DNA of 36,588 nt, from the NCBI RefSeq assembly GCF_002086485.1, contig NZ_MVHF01000065.1, forward strand, positions 1-36,588. Reading direction: 5' to 3'. Below are positions 24,834 to 33,580 of the stretch, one piece after another. The position numbers were made by a program, and so were the translations under genes. Source of the stretch: Mycobacterium aquaticum. GTDB lineage: Bacteria > Actinomycetota > Actinomycetes > Mycobacteriales > Mycobacteriaceae. The notes under the pieces were generated by a model. The model had not been told where the DNA came from and ran no database searches. It saw only the letters and a list, made by a program, of their open reading frames with translations. Position 1 is the first letter of the stretch; every line of letters starts with the position of its first letter.

Positions 24834-25610
24834 CTATGTGGGGCCGAGCGTCAATCCGCCGTCAACCACGAGAGTGTGCCCAGTCATGTAGGAAGCATCG
24901 TCCGAGCATGCGAACGCAATCGCCGCCGCAAGCTCGTCAGGGGTTCCCTCACGTCCCATGGGGACCTGCCGTTGCACCGTTTCTCGCCGCTCATCGTCAT
25001 TGGCGAAGGACGGATCGTTGAACGGTGTGTCTACCCAACCGGGGCACACGCTGTTGCAGCGAATGCCGAGGTGTGCGTTCTCCACCGCCACCTGTTTGGC
25101 GAAGTTGACCAGCGCAGCTTTGGAGGGTGCATACGGTGCTGAACCGACCTCACCGACCAGAGCGGCGCTCGACGCGGTGATCGATATGACTCCCCTGCGC
25201 CGTTTGCGCATCCCGCTCAGAACCGCTTGGACTACAACGAAAGTCGAGCGGGTGTTGATCGCGAACGTCCGATCCCACTCATCCAGACTGAGGTCTGCGA
25301 TCGCCCCGACGATCGGCACGCCGGCATTGGAGACCAGCACGTCGATCGGCCCGAGGTGGATCTCCACTTGTTGGACCGCGGCCCGCACCTGGTCGGCAAC
25401 CGACACATCGGCAGTAATGGCATGCGATTTCGCGCCCCTTGCCTCGATCCCCTTTCGGGTGATCTCGAGTTGGTCGCCGTTGATGTCCAGGACCGCAACG
25501 CAGGCACCTTCGTGTGCCATCCGCCAGGCCACCGCGCGTCCGATTCCAGTGGCTGCGCCGGTGACGAGACATATGCGTTCAGCGAATCTGGATTGTGCGA
25601 TGTTAGGCAT
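24834..25610 (-). CDS. Short-chain dehydrogenase/reductase (SDR)
   Basis: A 258-residue classical SDR. It has TGAATGIG (residues 17-24), an Asp ending strand 2 (VAVLDINGDQ) that favours NAD(H), SNAG in place of NNAG, the catalytic Ser in SITASSAALVG, YAPSK with Tyr and Lys, and the tail MTGHTLVVDGG. It oxidises or reduces a hydroxyl/keto group of an unknown pathway intermediate. A GAGG sequence lies 6 nt before the ATG. The gene begins 12 bp after the amine-oxidase stop, so the two are co-transcribed. The product of the amine oxidase or a downstream alcohol is a plausible substrate (inference). Confidence 0.85.
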   Translation of the reverse strand: MPNIAQSRFAERICLVTGAATGIGRAVAWRMAHEGACVAVLDINGDQLEITRKGIEARGAKSHAITADVSVADQVRAAVQQVEIHLGPIDVLVSNAGVPIVGAIADLSLDEWDRTFAINTRSTFVVVQAVLSGMRKRRRGVISITASSAALVGEVGSAPYAPSKAALVNFAKQVAVENAHLGIRCNSVCPGWVDTPFNDPSFANDDERRETVQRQVPMGREGTPDELAAAIAFACSDDASYMTGHTLVVDGGLTLGPT

Positions 25611-25622
25611 ATGAACCTCGAA

Positions 25623-27014
25623 TCACAAGTTATTCCCACGGATTTCGGCGGCCACGCGGAGGCCGGCGCGCACCCCCGGATGCAATCCACCACAGATGCC
25701 GTAGCCTCCCCAATCGCCGTTGACGCCGGCTCCGGCGGGGTTGGCAGCGTCAACGAATCCGCACCAGTCGCCGGCGAAGTGGATGTTGCCGACTGGGTTC
25801 ACCATCTCGCCAACATGCTGGTCGAATCCAAAGGCAACTGCAGGGATTCCATGGGTCCAACGCCTGATCGAGTGTTCGCGAACCTTGTCTCGGGCTTCGG
25901 GGTAGATGCTGATGAAGTCGTTGGTAAATATCTCGGCGATGCAGTCGTCGGTGCGATCCGCGAGGGGTGCCGCCGACGGTCCCACCGCAATCATCTTGAT
26001 CACCGAATGCTTCTGCTCCCCAACGGCACCCACAATCTGATGGGTCTTTGAGTTCAGACCCACGCTGAAGCTCTTGTCGATGGTCCATATAGCAGAGAAG
26101 CCATCCCACGGCACCGGCCCGCCATCAGCGAGCAGCAGCACGACCTCGACGATCGGCAGCACTCGCACGCTGTCCATTGCGGCCGCCTTGGTCGGTGAAA
26201 GTCGCCGCACAATCTGAGCAGTGATCGGGTGCGGAGTGGCCACCACTACGTGGTCGGCGTCAAGGGTTTTGTCCTGGCCGTTGTGCCGGTAGGTCACGGT
26301 GACCCGCTGGCCTTTCTGCTCGACGGCGGTGACCAGCGCACCGGTCACCGGTGGGCGCGGCAACTGCTCGGCCATCGCCAAGCCGATCACCGGGGCGCCA
26401 CCCTCAACCGCTAGGAAGTCACCCCAGACCTCCGACGCGCCGCCGAAGGCGGGCATGCCGGTCAGCAACGAGAACGCCGAATCGCTCTCCAGCGAGACAC
26501 CCATTTCAACGGCGGCGATACGGCGGTAGTAGGCCAAGACTTCGTCATGCACCGGCCCGATCCACTCGATCCCGGTGACGCTGACTAACTTGCCGATCAG
26601 TTCGTCAGTTTGGGGGCAACTCAGAGCATCGAGGGTTTCAGCGACGCGGGCGAAGGTCCGCAGGAAATCCGGACGGGCTTCCGGAGAGAACCCTAAATCG
26701 TCAGCCAGCTGTTCGGCTGTCGACAGTTCGACGCTGCACCCGTCGGAAGTGTGTAGCAACGGGGTCCCCGGCACCGGCACGGTCTTGATGCCGAGCTCGG
26801 AGAGCAGCCGGCTTTCGGGGGATTCGGGGTTGGGGTCGTACCATCCCTCACCTCCTGTCGTTGTTGGCCAGCCGCCCAGTTCGGTGCGCTGCGAACGCCC
26901 ACCGATCTGCGAATCAGCCTCCAACACCACGACATCACGATCCCGAAGCAGATACGCCGCCGTCAGCCCCGAAAGCCCCGCACCGACAACCACGACCTCA
27001 CACGAATCCGACAT
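25623..27014 (-). CDS. Flavin-containing amine oxidase (MAO-like)
   Basis: 463 residues. The N-terminal FAD-binding motif reads VVVVGAGLSGLTAAYLL (residues about 7-23) and is followed by VVVLEADSQIGGRSQR, the monoamine-oxidase GGR signature. The C-terminus has HFAGDWCGFVDAANPAGAGVNG, the flavin-contact region. Such enzymes oxidise primary, secondary or polyamines to imines/aldehydes with release of hydrogen peroxide or electron transfer. The family-typical aromatic cage cannot be judged without alignment. ATG 27014 follows GGAAGG; GTG 27059, which directly abuts the upstream stop, is less likely. Neighbours (aldehyde dehydrogenase in the same operon, SDR 12 bp downstream) fit amine-to-aldehyde-to-acid conversion. 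Confidence 0.85.
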   Translation of the reverse strand: MSDSCEVVVVGAGLSGLTAAYLLRDRDVVVLEADSQIGGRSQRTELGGWPTTTGGEGWYDPNPESPESRLLSELGIKTVPVPGTPLLHTSDGCSVELSTAEQLADDLGFSPEARPDFLRTFARVAETLDALSCPQTDELIGKLVSVTGIEWIGPVHDEVLAYYRRIAAVEMGVSLESDSAFSLLTGMPAFGGASEVWGDFLAVEGGAPVIGLAMAEQLPRPPVTGALVTAVEQKGQRVTVTYRHNGQDKTLDADHVVVATPHPITAQIVRRLSPTKAAAMDSVRVLPIVEVVLLLADGGPVPWDGFSAIWTIDKSFSVGLNSKTHQIVGAVGEQKHSVIKMIAVGPSAAPLADRTDDCIAEIFTNDFISIYPEARDKVREHSIRRWTHGIPAVAFGFDQHVGEMVNPVGNIHFAGDWCGFVDAANPAGAGVNGDWGGYGICGGLHPGVRAGLRVAAEIRGNNL

Positions 27015-27059
27015 CCCACACCCTTCCCTGACCAAAACGTCGCCCAGCCTCAGCTGCAC

Positions 27060-28163
27060 TTAGCCAACAACCTCATCCAGCAAACGCAACCAGTTACCAC
27101 CAGTGAAAGCACTCACATCGGCAGCCGACCACCCACGCGCCAACAACGCATCAGCCAACGTCCGCATCCCCGTCGGGCCCGACCACTCGGGATGGTCAAA
27201 CGCCAACGGCTCATACTGAATAATCGCGTCGCGACTCCACTTGCCCTGCCGCACCCACGCACGATCAATCTGGTTGTAGCCGTACCCGTAATCGCTGCCG
27301 AACCCCAGGTGCTCAATACCGATGAGCTCGGCAGTCCACTCCGCCATCTCACAGAACCGCTGTATTGTCGTATCGGTCCGATCCGGCAATAAGCGTGTAT
27401 ACGTTGTCAAACCCAACATTCCCCCGGCGGCCGCGAGTTCCTTCAATACCACATTCCGCTTATTGCGACTATTGCGGTAAGAGGTCCACTCATCCTGTGA
27501 CGAGAACTCAACGGGATTAGCATGAGTCACTGCAACCGGCTTTTCTGAATGTTGAATCGTTTCCAAGCATGTCCGTTCACCACTATGAGATAGGTCGATC
27601 AACACACCAACCTCATTCATCTCGCGGACAACATTTCTGCCGATATGCGTCAGGCCTGCATCCGGATCGTCCCACGATCCTCCGGCGATCGCGTTCTGCT
27701 GGTTATACGAAAGCTGGATACACAGCACACCCAAGTCGCGGAACGCGCCAACCAAGTTAAGATCGTTCTCAAGGGGATCCGAATTCTGAAATCCAATCAG
27801 AATCCCTGTGCGGTTGGACTCTTTGGCCTTCACCACATCCGCTGCACACCGGATCGGCATGACTAAATCAGAATTCGCGAGAATTTGATGACGCCAATTG
27901 CCTACAATGTTTAGAGCGTCGCGCGCGTTATGCCATATTGCAACTGAGGCGTGCGCCATCGTCACATCACCCTCGCGCAGGTTCTCAAACATCTCTCGCG
28001 CCGACCGCGCTTTATATGGATGCCAGTCATCTACGTCAGCTTTACTTGTGGCTGGCATATGCCCGCGATATCCAGCGACATCCCAATGCATCAACATATC
28101 GACCGAGATCATGTCATCGAACTTCTGACCGACCGGCACCCCGAACGTACCCTCAATCGTCAC
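27060..28163 (-). CDS. M19 membrane-dipeptidase-like amidohydrolase
   Basis: 367 residues of the M19 (renal dipeptidase) family, a two-metal TIM-barrel hydrolase. Visible ligand-like segments are DMLMHWD (His26, Asp28), DLSHSGERT (His193), AVTHANP (His214) and GFGSDYGYG. Canonical M19 enzymes have a bridging Glu in the 'EG' motif; here the segment reads ILIGFQNSDP with Gln126. That form occurs in a branch of uncharacterised homologues and may alter the metal site. In place of peptide scavenging, it may hydrolyse an amide or cyclic intermediate of the pathway. GTG 28163 overlaps the upstream stop (GTGA), and GGGAGC is placed well upstream. No signal peptide, so it is probably cytoplasmic. Confidence 0.8.
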   Translation of the reverse strand: MTIEGTFGVPVGQKFDDMISVDMLMHWDVAGYRGHMPATSKADVDDWHPYKARSAREMFENLREGDVTMAHASVAIWHNARDALNIVGNWRHQILANSDLVMPIRCAADVVKAKESNRTGILIGFQNSDPLENDLNLVGAFRDLGVLCIQLSYNQQNAIAGGSWDDPDAGLTHIGRNVVREMNEVGVLIDLSHSGERTCLETIQHSEKPVAVTHANPVEFSSQDEWTSYRNSRNKRNVVLKELAAAGGMLGLTTYTRLLPDRTDTTIQRFCEMAEWTAELIGIEHLGFGSDYGYGYNQIDRAWVRQGKWSRDAIIQYEPLAFDHPEWSGPTGMRTLADALLARGWSAADVSAFTGGNWLRLLDEVVG

Positions 28164-28459
28164 GAGCCAGCTCCCTTCTGAAACTCCGTCTCTAACGGAT
28201 GCTGCACAACAGGAATCACTTCTACTTCACAATATGGCCATGCCGGCAAGGACGACAGACCGGCGTGTAGCTCTTCCGGAGATTGCACATCCCACAACGA
28301 AATTCCGTCGCGCTGGCCCAGCACCCGCCACATGCGCGCTATTTTTCCTTCGCTCTGCAATGCGAGCCCGCGCTCACGCTCGGCGGCGAACAGGGCCTTC
28401 CGGTCTTCGCCCTGCAGCGATTCCGGCAAATGGGCTGACAAGCGCACCAAATACTGCAT
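28160..28459 (-). CDS. Muconolactone Delta-isomerase-like protein
   Basis: 99 residues, the size of CatC-type muconolactone isomerase. Family features are MQYLVRLSAHLPESL at the start, AERERGLALQSEGKIARMWRVLGQRD in the middle and the ISLWDVQSPEELHAGLSSLP plus PYCEVEVIPVVQHP end. In the beta-ketoadipate pathway it moves the double bond of muconolactone. Here none of the other catechol genes is present, so the protein may isomerise another lactone or unsaturated acid. It begins 48 bp after the aldehyde dehydrogenase stop and overlaps the M19 start by 4 bp. GGAG lies about 10 nt upstream of the ATG. Confidence 0.8.
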   Translation of the reverse strand: MQYLVRLSAHLPESLQGEDRKALFAAERERGLALQSEGKIARMWRVLGQRDGISLWDVQSPEELHAGLSSLPAWPYCEVEVIPVVQHPLETEFQKGAGS

Positions 28460-28507
28460 TAGAAATCCACTCCAATCCTCAATAACACCGAAGCCTCACA
28501 CTGCAAA

Positions 28508-29989
28508 TCACGACGCATACGGATCGGCAACCGGCGAACCATAGTCCACCACCTGCGTCTGCACCTGGGTGAACTCTCGTAACACGTCCAGCCCATTCTC
28601 TCGCCCCAGACCAGACTGCTTGAATCCACCAAACGGCAACGACCAATGCTGGGCGCGATACGTATTCACCCACACGCTCCCTGCTTCCATTTGATTCGCA
28701 ACGCGATGAGCCCGCTGACCATCCCGCGTATACACCCCGGCGGCTAAGCCGTACTCCGTATCATTGGCCACCGTTACTGCCTCATCCTCGTCATCAAACG
28801 GCAACGTCACACCAACCGGTCCGAAAATCTCCTCCTGCGACAAACGCATCCCATTGTCGGCACGTAAAACCAGCATCGGAGGATGATAAAAGCCACCACT
28901 TTCCAACAACTCATCCGACACCTGCCCCGACAGCACCTCAAGACCATCACCACGAGCCGCCGCCACGTAACCGCGAACCCGCTCATGCTGCTCAGCCGTC
29001 GTTAACGGACCAATCTGGGTCCCTTCCAAAAACGGATCCCCCACGCGCAACATCGCCAACCGCTTTGACATCCGCTCAACAAACTCATCATGAACACCGC
29101 GCTGCACAATGAACCGCGACGGAGCCACACAACTCTGCCCGCCTGCACCCCAAATACCCGCCACCGCCGCCGGTACAACCGCATCTAAGTCGGCGTCATC
29201 AAACACAATCAACGGCGACTTACCACCTGCCTCAACAACGACTCGCTTCAGGGACCCACCCGCCGCCGCTGCAATCTCACGGCCGACTTTCGAACTCCCG
29301 GTGAACCCGATCGCCGCGACGCCGGGGTGCCCCACTAAGGCAGCACCGACGTCAGCGCCACCATTCACCACATTCACCACACCCGGAGGAATACCCGCCT
29401 CCGAAGCCAACCTCGCCAACTCCAGGGCCGTCACCGGCGTATGCGGCGACGGCTTAATCACCACCGCATTACCCGCTGCCAGCGCTGGCGCAACCTTCCA
29501 ACTCGTCAACGAGAACGGCCCGTTAAATGGCGCCAACACCGCGACCACACCCAACGCCCGCGGAATCATCCGCGCAAACCGCGTCGACGACATCTCCAGA
29601 CTCGCACCCTGAATCTTGTCCGCCGCACCCGCAAAATACGAATACCACCGCGCCGTGGCCGCAATCTCTGCCCGTGCCAGCCACAACGGCTTACCCGTAT
29701 CCCGCGCCTCCAATTCCCCAATCACATCTGCCCGGGCCTCAATCAACCCAGCCAAACGCAATAGACAATCACCACGCTCAGTGCCCGACAACGACTGCCA
29801 CACACCTAAGGACCCACGCGCCGCCGCTACCGCGGCGTCCACGTGATCAACCGACGCCTGTGCCGCAGCTACCCAACCGCGGCCCGACGCCGGTTCTACG
29901 CTCTCAACAAACTCACAGCCCTCACGTACCTCAACGCCCCCAATCCACATCCCCCGCAATGGAAGACGACTCAAACCCTCATGCGCCAC
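28508..29989 (-). CDS. NAD(P)-dependent aldehyde dehydrogenase
   Basis: A 493-residue ALDH that oxidises an aldehyde to its acid. The key residues are present: FNGPFSLTSWKVAPALAAGN (Rossmann entry), GFTGSSKVGREIA, the general base Glu253 in VVVEAGGKSP, the catalytic Cys287 in GAGGQSCVAPSR, and EEIFGPVGVTLPFDDEDEAV. Its C-terminus (PFGGFKQSGLGRENG) is the family standard. GTG 29989 is preferred (GGAGG 8 nt upstream); ATG 29950 and the longer frame to 30064 are less likely. It is the first gene of the long minus-strand operon; site F lies 84 bp upstream. It may convert the aldehyde made by the amine oxidase. Confidence 0.9.
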   Translation of the reverse strand: MAHEGLSRLPLRGMWIGGVEVREGCEFVESVEPASGRGWVAAAQASVDHVDAAVAAARGSLGVWQSLSGTERGDCLLRLAGLIEARADVIGELEARDTGKPLWLARAEIAATARWYSYFAGAADKIQGASLEMSSTRFARMIPRALGVVAVLAPFNGPFSLTSWKVAPALAAGNAVVIKPSPHTPVTALELARLASEAGIPPGVVNVVNGGADVGAALVGHPGVAAIGFTGSSKVGREIAAAAGGSLKRVVVEAGGKSPLIVFDDADLDAVVPAAVAGIWGAGGQSCVAPSRFIVQRGVHDEFVERMSKRLAMLRVGDPFLEGTQIGPLTTAEQHERVRGYVAAARGDGLEVLSGQVSDELLESGGFYHPPMLVLRADNGMRLSQEEIFGPVGVTLPFDDEDEAVTVANDTEYGLAAGVYTRDGQRAHRVANQMEAGSVWVNTYRAQHWSLPFGGFKQSGLGRENGLDVLREFTQVQTQVVDYGSPVADPYAS

Positions 29990-30072
29990 GCTCAAACCTC
30001 CAAATAACACCAACACCGCAGGCCCGACAACACGTCGCACCCAAGCCCAGACAGATGCCCACACCCTACGAA

Positions 30073-30086
30073 ACTAAGCGCTCATT
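30073..30086. promoter_or_regulatory. Operator-like site F before the aldehyde dehydrogenase operon
   Basis: ACTAAGCGCTCATT matches ACTAAGCGCTTAGT except at three positions. It lies in the 381-bp divergent gap (29990-30370), 84 bp from the aldehyde-dehydrogenase start, and with site G brackets that gap. No confident -35/-10 pair was found next to it. Confidence 0.55.
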
Positions 30087-30292
30087 TACAAGAGATTGCG
30101 GCTCTGAGGCGCCAACTCGATTTCGCGGCTGCCGCCGCGCCGCTGCGCCACACTAGTAAGAAGCGGCGACACGCGTGGCATGCAGGAAGGTATGCGCCAC
30201 GCCCGGGCAGGACGCCAGCTGGCCGGAACATCACTCGGCAACGGCGAACTTGGGTACTCCCCTTGACGTAAACCGTGAGCACGGTCACACTC

Positions 30293-30313
30293 ACTAAGCG
30301 AGCGCTCGTTTAG
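30293..30313. promoter_or_regulatory. Operator-like site G before the permease-monooxygenase operon
   Basis: CTAAGCGAGCGCTCGTTTAG (30294-30313) is a 20-bp palindrome with a single mismatched pair; the central CGAGCGCTCG is perfect. It contains the left half-site ACTAAGCG of the recurrent motif and ends 57 bp before the leader ORF start. A TTGACG (30263-30268) lies just upstream and could be a -35 box, with no clear -10 at standard distance. Confidence 0.6.
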
Positions 30314-30370
30314 CTCGATGTGTTTGCATCGCTGACCAATGGTCGATTCGCCCCTTCGAAAGGAACCTCC

Positions 30371-30424
30371 ATGCGCCAATGTGCTCCCGCGCGAACGCGT
30401 CCAGCCGTCGAGTCGGCACTATGA
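30371..30424 (+). CDS. Possible 17-residue leader peptide overlapping the permease start
   Basis: An ATG with AAAGGA 6 nt upstream opens a frame reading MRQCAPARTRPAVESAL and stops at a TGA that overlaps the permease ATG at 30421 (ATGA). The permease ATG has no good ribosome binding site of its own, so translation could be coupled through this short frame. The alternative is that the permease begins at ATG 30379 in its own frame, with the AAAGGA 14 nt away, and the small ORF is accidental. Confidence 0.35.
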   Translation: MRQCAPARTRPAVESAL

Positions 30425-31845
30425 CCACCACATCAGCGTCCAAGGGGAGCCCCGAATCGCCGGTACCCGCTGACTTGGAGTCGGGGCACCTTAGTCGGCG
30501 AGCACTCGTTTCGCTCGCGTTGTCGTCCTATGTCCCAGCGGTCGGTATCGCGATCATGCCGCTGTTGGTCGTCAGCGTCTCCGGTATCACTGGATGGCAG
30601 AGTTCACTGCTTGCCACTTTCGCCCTCATTTTCATCGGTCGCGCAATCATCGAGTTCGCGCGCCGCTACGTCGCTTCTGGTTCGTTGTATTCCTACGTCG
30701 GCGAGGTGTTCGGTCCGTGGGCGCGTATTCTGACAGGCGCTGCCCTGTTGTGTGGATACATCTGCGGATCTGCCGGCATGGCGGGTGCCGTCGGAATCTT
30801 TTTCGGCAGTTTTCTCAGTTCGTTCGGGCTGACCGGCGCGCTCGAAGTCGGCGCGCAGATCGCGTTCTTCGCTACTGCCTGCCTCATTGTCGCCGCCATC
30901 ACCTATCGCGGCCTGGATACGTCGATCAGGGTCGCGGTGATACTCACAGTCCTGGCAGTCCCCCTGGTTCTTGTCATCACGATCGCTAGTGCGTTCCACA
31001 CTGGACTCGAGCTGAATGCGCAGTTCAGTTTCAGTGACTTCAGCTTCAGCCACACTCTGCATGGCATGGCATTGGCCGCAGCTGCTCTTGTCGGTTTCGA
31101 AAGCTCAGCGGCTTTGGCATCGGAGACCCGCGATCCGCGCCGCAACGTCCCGTTGGCCATCATGGCTGTTCCCATCGTCCTCGGCGGGGCCTATCCATTC
31201 ATCACAATGCTGCAAGCTCCCGGATTGATCGCTGCCTCCGACCAGTTGGCCGAGGGTGTTTCGGCACCGGCAGCGCTTGCACTGCAAGCCGGCCTGGGTT
31301 CATCGGTGGCCGCGGCAACGGATCTCGTGCTCGCGATCGGGACGTTCGCCGCACTGGTCGGATTCGTCAGCTACGGCTCTCGGTTTGCGATGACGCTTGC
31401 CAGAGATGGCCTGTTACCGGCGGCTATCGGACGTGTTCACCCGCGCCACCACAGCCCGAATACCGCGATCAGCGCGGTTTTGATTGTCAGCTTTTTGACG
31501 ATATCGATGCAGACCGCGCGCACTGGCAGCGCAACCGCCGCTTACACTGCGGTCGCAACGCTTCTTGTCTATTTGTGGGTGCTGCCGTACGCACTCATCG
31601 CTGCCGGCGCGATTGTGCTGACCGTCCGAGCACGAGAGTTTCGCCCGGGGCTATGGTTCGCAGCAGTCCTCGGCGGCGCGGCCTTCGTTTGGTGCTATGT
31701 CGACGGAGTGCTGAATCCACCTGCCCCACCGTCAGATTCGCTGGTCTATATCGCGCCAATCGTGATCGCGGTGGTGTCCGCCGTGTTGGCTGCGAGTGCC
31801 CGCTGGGCGGGAGGTCGAACCCGGTCTGGTGAGCAGGCTCGTTGA
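30421..31845 (+). CDS. APC-superfamily amino acid/amine permease
   Basis: A 474-residue membrane protein with about twelve hydrophobic segments. Family marks are ALSSYVPAVGIAIMPLLVVSV (TM1 break), EFARRYVASGSLYSYVGEVFGPWARILTG (the motif before TM3), ALVGFESSAALASETRDPRRNVP after TM6, and SRFAMTLARDGLLP...RVHPRHHSPN before TM9. It is a second carrier of the same superfamily as the one in the facing operon, but only distantly alike, so it may take up a different compound or export a product. ATG 30379 is an alternative start. It is divergent from the aldehyde-dehydrogenase operon and has site G upstream; the monooxygenase follows 93 bp on. Confidence 0.85.
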   Translation: MTTTSASKGSPESPVPADLESGHLSRRALVSLALSSYVPAVGIAIMPLLVVSVSGITGWQSSLLATFALIFIGRAIIEFARRYVASGSLYSYVGEVFGPWARILTGAALLCGYICGSAGMAGAVGIFFGSFLSSFGLTGALEVGAQIAFFATACLIVAAITYRGLDTSIRVAVILTVLAVPLVLVITIASAFHTGLELNAQFSFSDFSFSHTLHGMALAAAALVGFESSAALASETRDPRRNVPLAIMAVPIVLGGAYPFITMLQAPGLIAASDQLAEGVSAPAALALQAGLGSSVAAATDLVLAIGTFAALVGFVSYGSRFAMTLARDGLLPAAIGRVHPRHHSPNTAISAVLIVSFLTISMQTARTGSATAAYTAVATLLVYLWVLPYALIAAGAIVLTVRAREFRPGLWFAAVLGGAAFVWCYVDGVLNPPAPPSDSLVYIAPIVIAVVSAVLAASARWAGGRTRSGEQAR

Positions 31846-31938
31846 GATATATGGAGAGCACCTACGTGAGTATCCAGACTCGGCGCAATGGGGCTCAACG
31901 GCTTTGCGCTCGAACGATAAAGTGAGAGGGACGACAAG

Positions 31939-33012
31939 ATGCGTTTTGGAGCAGTGGTGGGCAACGATCCCACCACCATCGGGTGTGAGGCTCGCCTGCT
32001 GGAAGAGCGCGGTGTAGACACGATCTGGTTCCCCGATGCGCCGCTGATCGGCTATGGTGATCCGTTTGCGTGTATGGCGTTGGCCGCAGCTGCAACTGAT
32101 CGAATTCGTCTGGGTACCAACATTACCCCAGCGGGAACTCGTCCTGTCGGGATGCTGCTCACGCACTTCGCCACGATCAACCGGATCGCGCCCGGTCGCG
32201 TGCGCCTTGGCTGGGGAAGCGGCTCGTTCTCGCGCAGCCTGCTCGGGCAACCCGCGCTCAAGGTCCGCGAACTTCGCACCGAGCTGACCGCATTGCGCGC
32301 GCTACTCACACATCAGTCGGCCGAAATCAACGGGCAGAAGATCCATTTCAACACTTCCGGCCGCCGATGCCTCAACCTCAAGGATTCACAGCCGTTGGAG
32401 ATCGCCGCGCAAGGACCCCGCGGCGCGGCCCTTGCCGGCGAGTTCGGCGACGGCCTCATGACTGCCGGCGAAGTTCATCCGGAGCGACTACGCATACTGC
32501 TCAACGCCGCTCTCGAAGCCGCGGGCAGCGCAGGTCGACCGACCGAGGACTTCTCCTTCACCGCCGAGGTGGGCCCGCTCTGCATTCTGCGCCCCGGCGA
32601 ATCAGTCGATAGTCAACGGGTGATCGCGAGCGTACAACCAGCGGTGACCGGTCACTTCGGATTCTTCCTGGTCGCCCGCCTTCACCCAGACCAGGTCGAC
32701 CCTGGTGTCCGCGGCGCCTACGCCAAGTTTCTCGTATGGGCCAACGAGTGCTTCGGGCCGGACCCCGATGAGCAGTTCCGCGCGCTTTGCGACAACTACA
32801 TCGGACGCAACCCAGAACACGACCAGTTCGTCACTGCCGGCGCCATCAAGGCTCACACACTGACCGCGCCACTCGAAGCAATGGCCGAGCGACTGCAGGA
32901 GATCAGCCGCGCCGGCGTAACCGATGTTGCAGTGCTCTACGGCCTGGACCAGCCGTGGGCGGAGAACGAAGCGCTCGCCGATCTAGTTACACTAATGGAG
33001 CATGTCGGCTGA
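31939..33012 (+). CDS. Luciferase-like (LLM) flavin/F420-dependent oxidoreductase
   Basis: 357 residues with the luciferase-like monooxygenase barrel. Seen are LEERGVDTIWFPDAPLIG near the start, ATDRIRLGTNITPAG, HFATINRIAPGRVRLGWGSGSFS (the flavin/phosphate-binding stretch), LEIAAQGPRGAALAGEFGDGLM, and a helical C-terminus ending DLVTLMEHVG. Members use F420 or FMNH2; mycobacteria make F420, but this sequence alone cannot decide. It might hydroxylate or cleave a ring or C-N bond. The GAGAGGGA ribosome binding site is a few nt before the ATG. It is probably co-transcribed with the permease 93 bp upstream; an imperfect hairpin follows the stop. Confidence 0.85.
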   Translation: MRFGAVVGNDPTTIGCEARLLEERGVDTIWFPDAPLIGYGDPFACMALAAAATDRIRLGTNITPAGTRPVGMLLTHFATINRIAPGRVRLGWGSGSFSRSLLGQPALKVRELRTELTALRALLTHQSAEINGQKIHFNTSGRRCLNLKDSQPLEIAAQGPRGAALAGEFGDGLMTAGEVHPERLRILLNAALEAAGSAGRPTEDFSFTAEVGPLCILRPGESVDSQRVIASVQPAVTGHFGFFLVARLHPDQVDPGVRGAYAKFLVWANECFGPDPDEQFRALCDNYIGRNPEHDQFVTAGAIKAHTLTAPLEAMAERLQEISRAGVTDVAVLYGLDQPWAENEALADLVTLMEHVG

Positions 33013-33017
33013 TCTGC

Positions 33018-33047
33018 CCGGGTCGCGAGCACCGACCTCTCGCCCGG
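33018..33047 (+). terminator. Imperfect GC-rich hairpin after the LLM gene
   Basis: CCGGGtCGcGAG and CTCtCGCCCGG pair around CCACCGAC-like loop bases, 5 bp beyond the stop of the monooxygenase gene. It has no T-run and is probably the end of the permease-monooxygenase transcript. Confidence 0.4.
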
Positions 33048-33580
33048 TTCGAAGCCGAGACGGTGGGGGCATGTCACCCGGCTGTAGGCATCTCGGGCTG
33101 AACGCCGCGCGTCCTTGTTAACCGTGCACATTACGAGCCAGGGTGTCGATGTCTGTGCTTCGCACGATCCGTGCGGGCCAGGCCTGGACGCTCACGCCTG
33201 CGTCAACGCCACCGCGCAGGTAGACCGGGACCGCGGCCACGAGCCGCGGTGAAGTATCGTGTTTCGCAGGCGTAACCCGCGACGGATTGTTGCGCCACGC
33301 AAAGTGACTCAGCCAGCACCCAAGCGTATCGCGCGGCGGTGAGCCGGATGCCCTGTCACCGAGGTGACCACCACCTCAAAGTCGGAGCGTTGCTGGTGCG
33401 CCCTTGGATCGGCGAACGACAGGGTATGTTTGTCACGGCCCGGTGTTTGCGCCTGCAGTCCGATGTCCACGGGCCTTCGGACTGCGCGCCTCCGTGGTCA
33501 GCTCATCGACCGGCATGCACTACACGAGTGAGATCACAACTGCCCGTCCAAGTTTGAATATCCCCAACCGGTGTCGCGGA
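33048..33580. other. Intergenic stretch with no recognised gene
   Basis: About 530 bp between the convergent monooxygenase and MFS genes. Frames such as 33339-33557 lack a ribosome binding site and any known motif. Parts have a coding-like base pattern and could be decayed gene or IS debris, but nothing was identified. Confidence 0.45.

Noticed and set aside
25227..26051. 274-codon plus-strand frame opposite the SDR and amine oxidase genes
   Set aside because: It spans two well-supported minus-strand genes and its translation has no recognisable domain; high GC content explains the open frame.
33339..33557. 72-codon ORF in the gap after the monooxygenase gene
   Set aside because: No start signal and no recognisable sequence; only part of it looks mildly coding-like.
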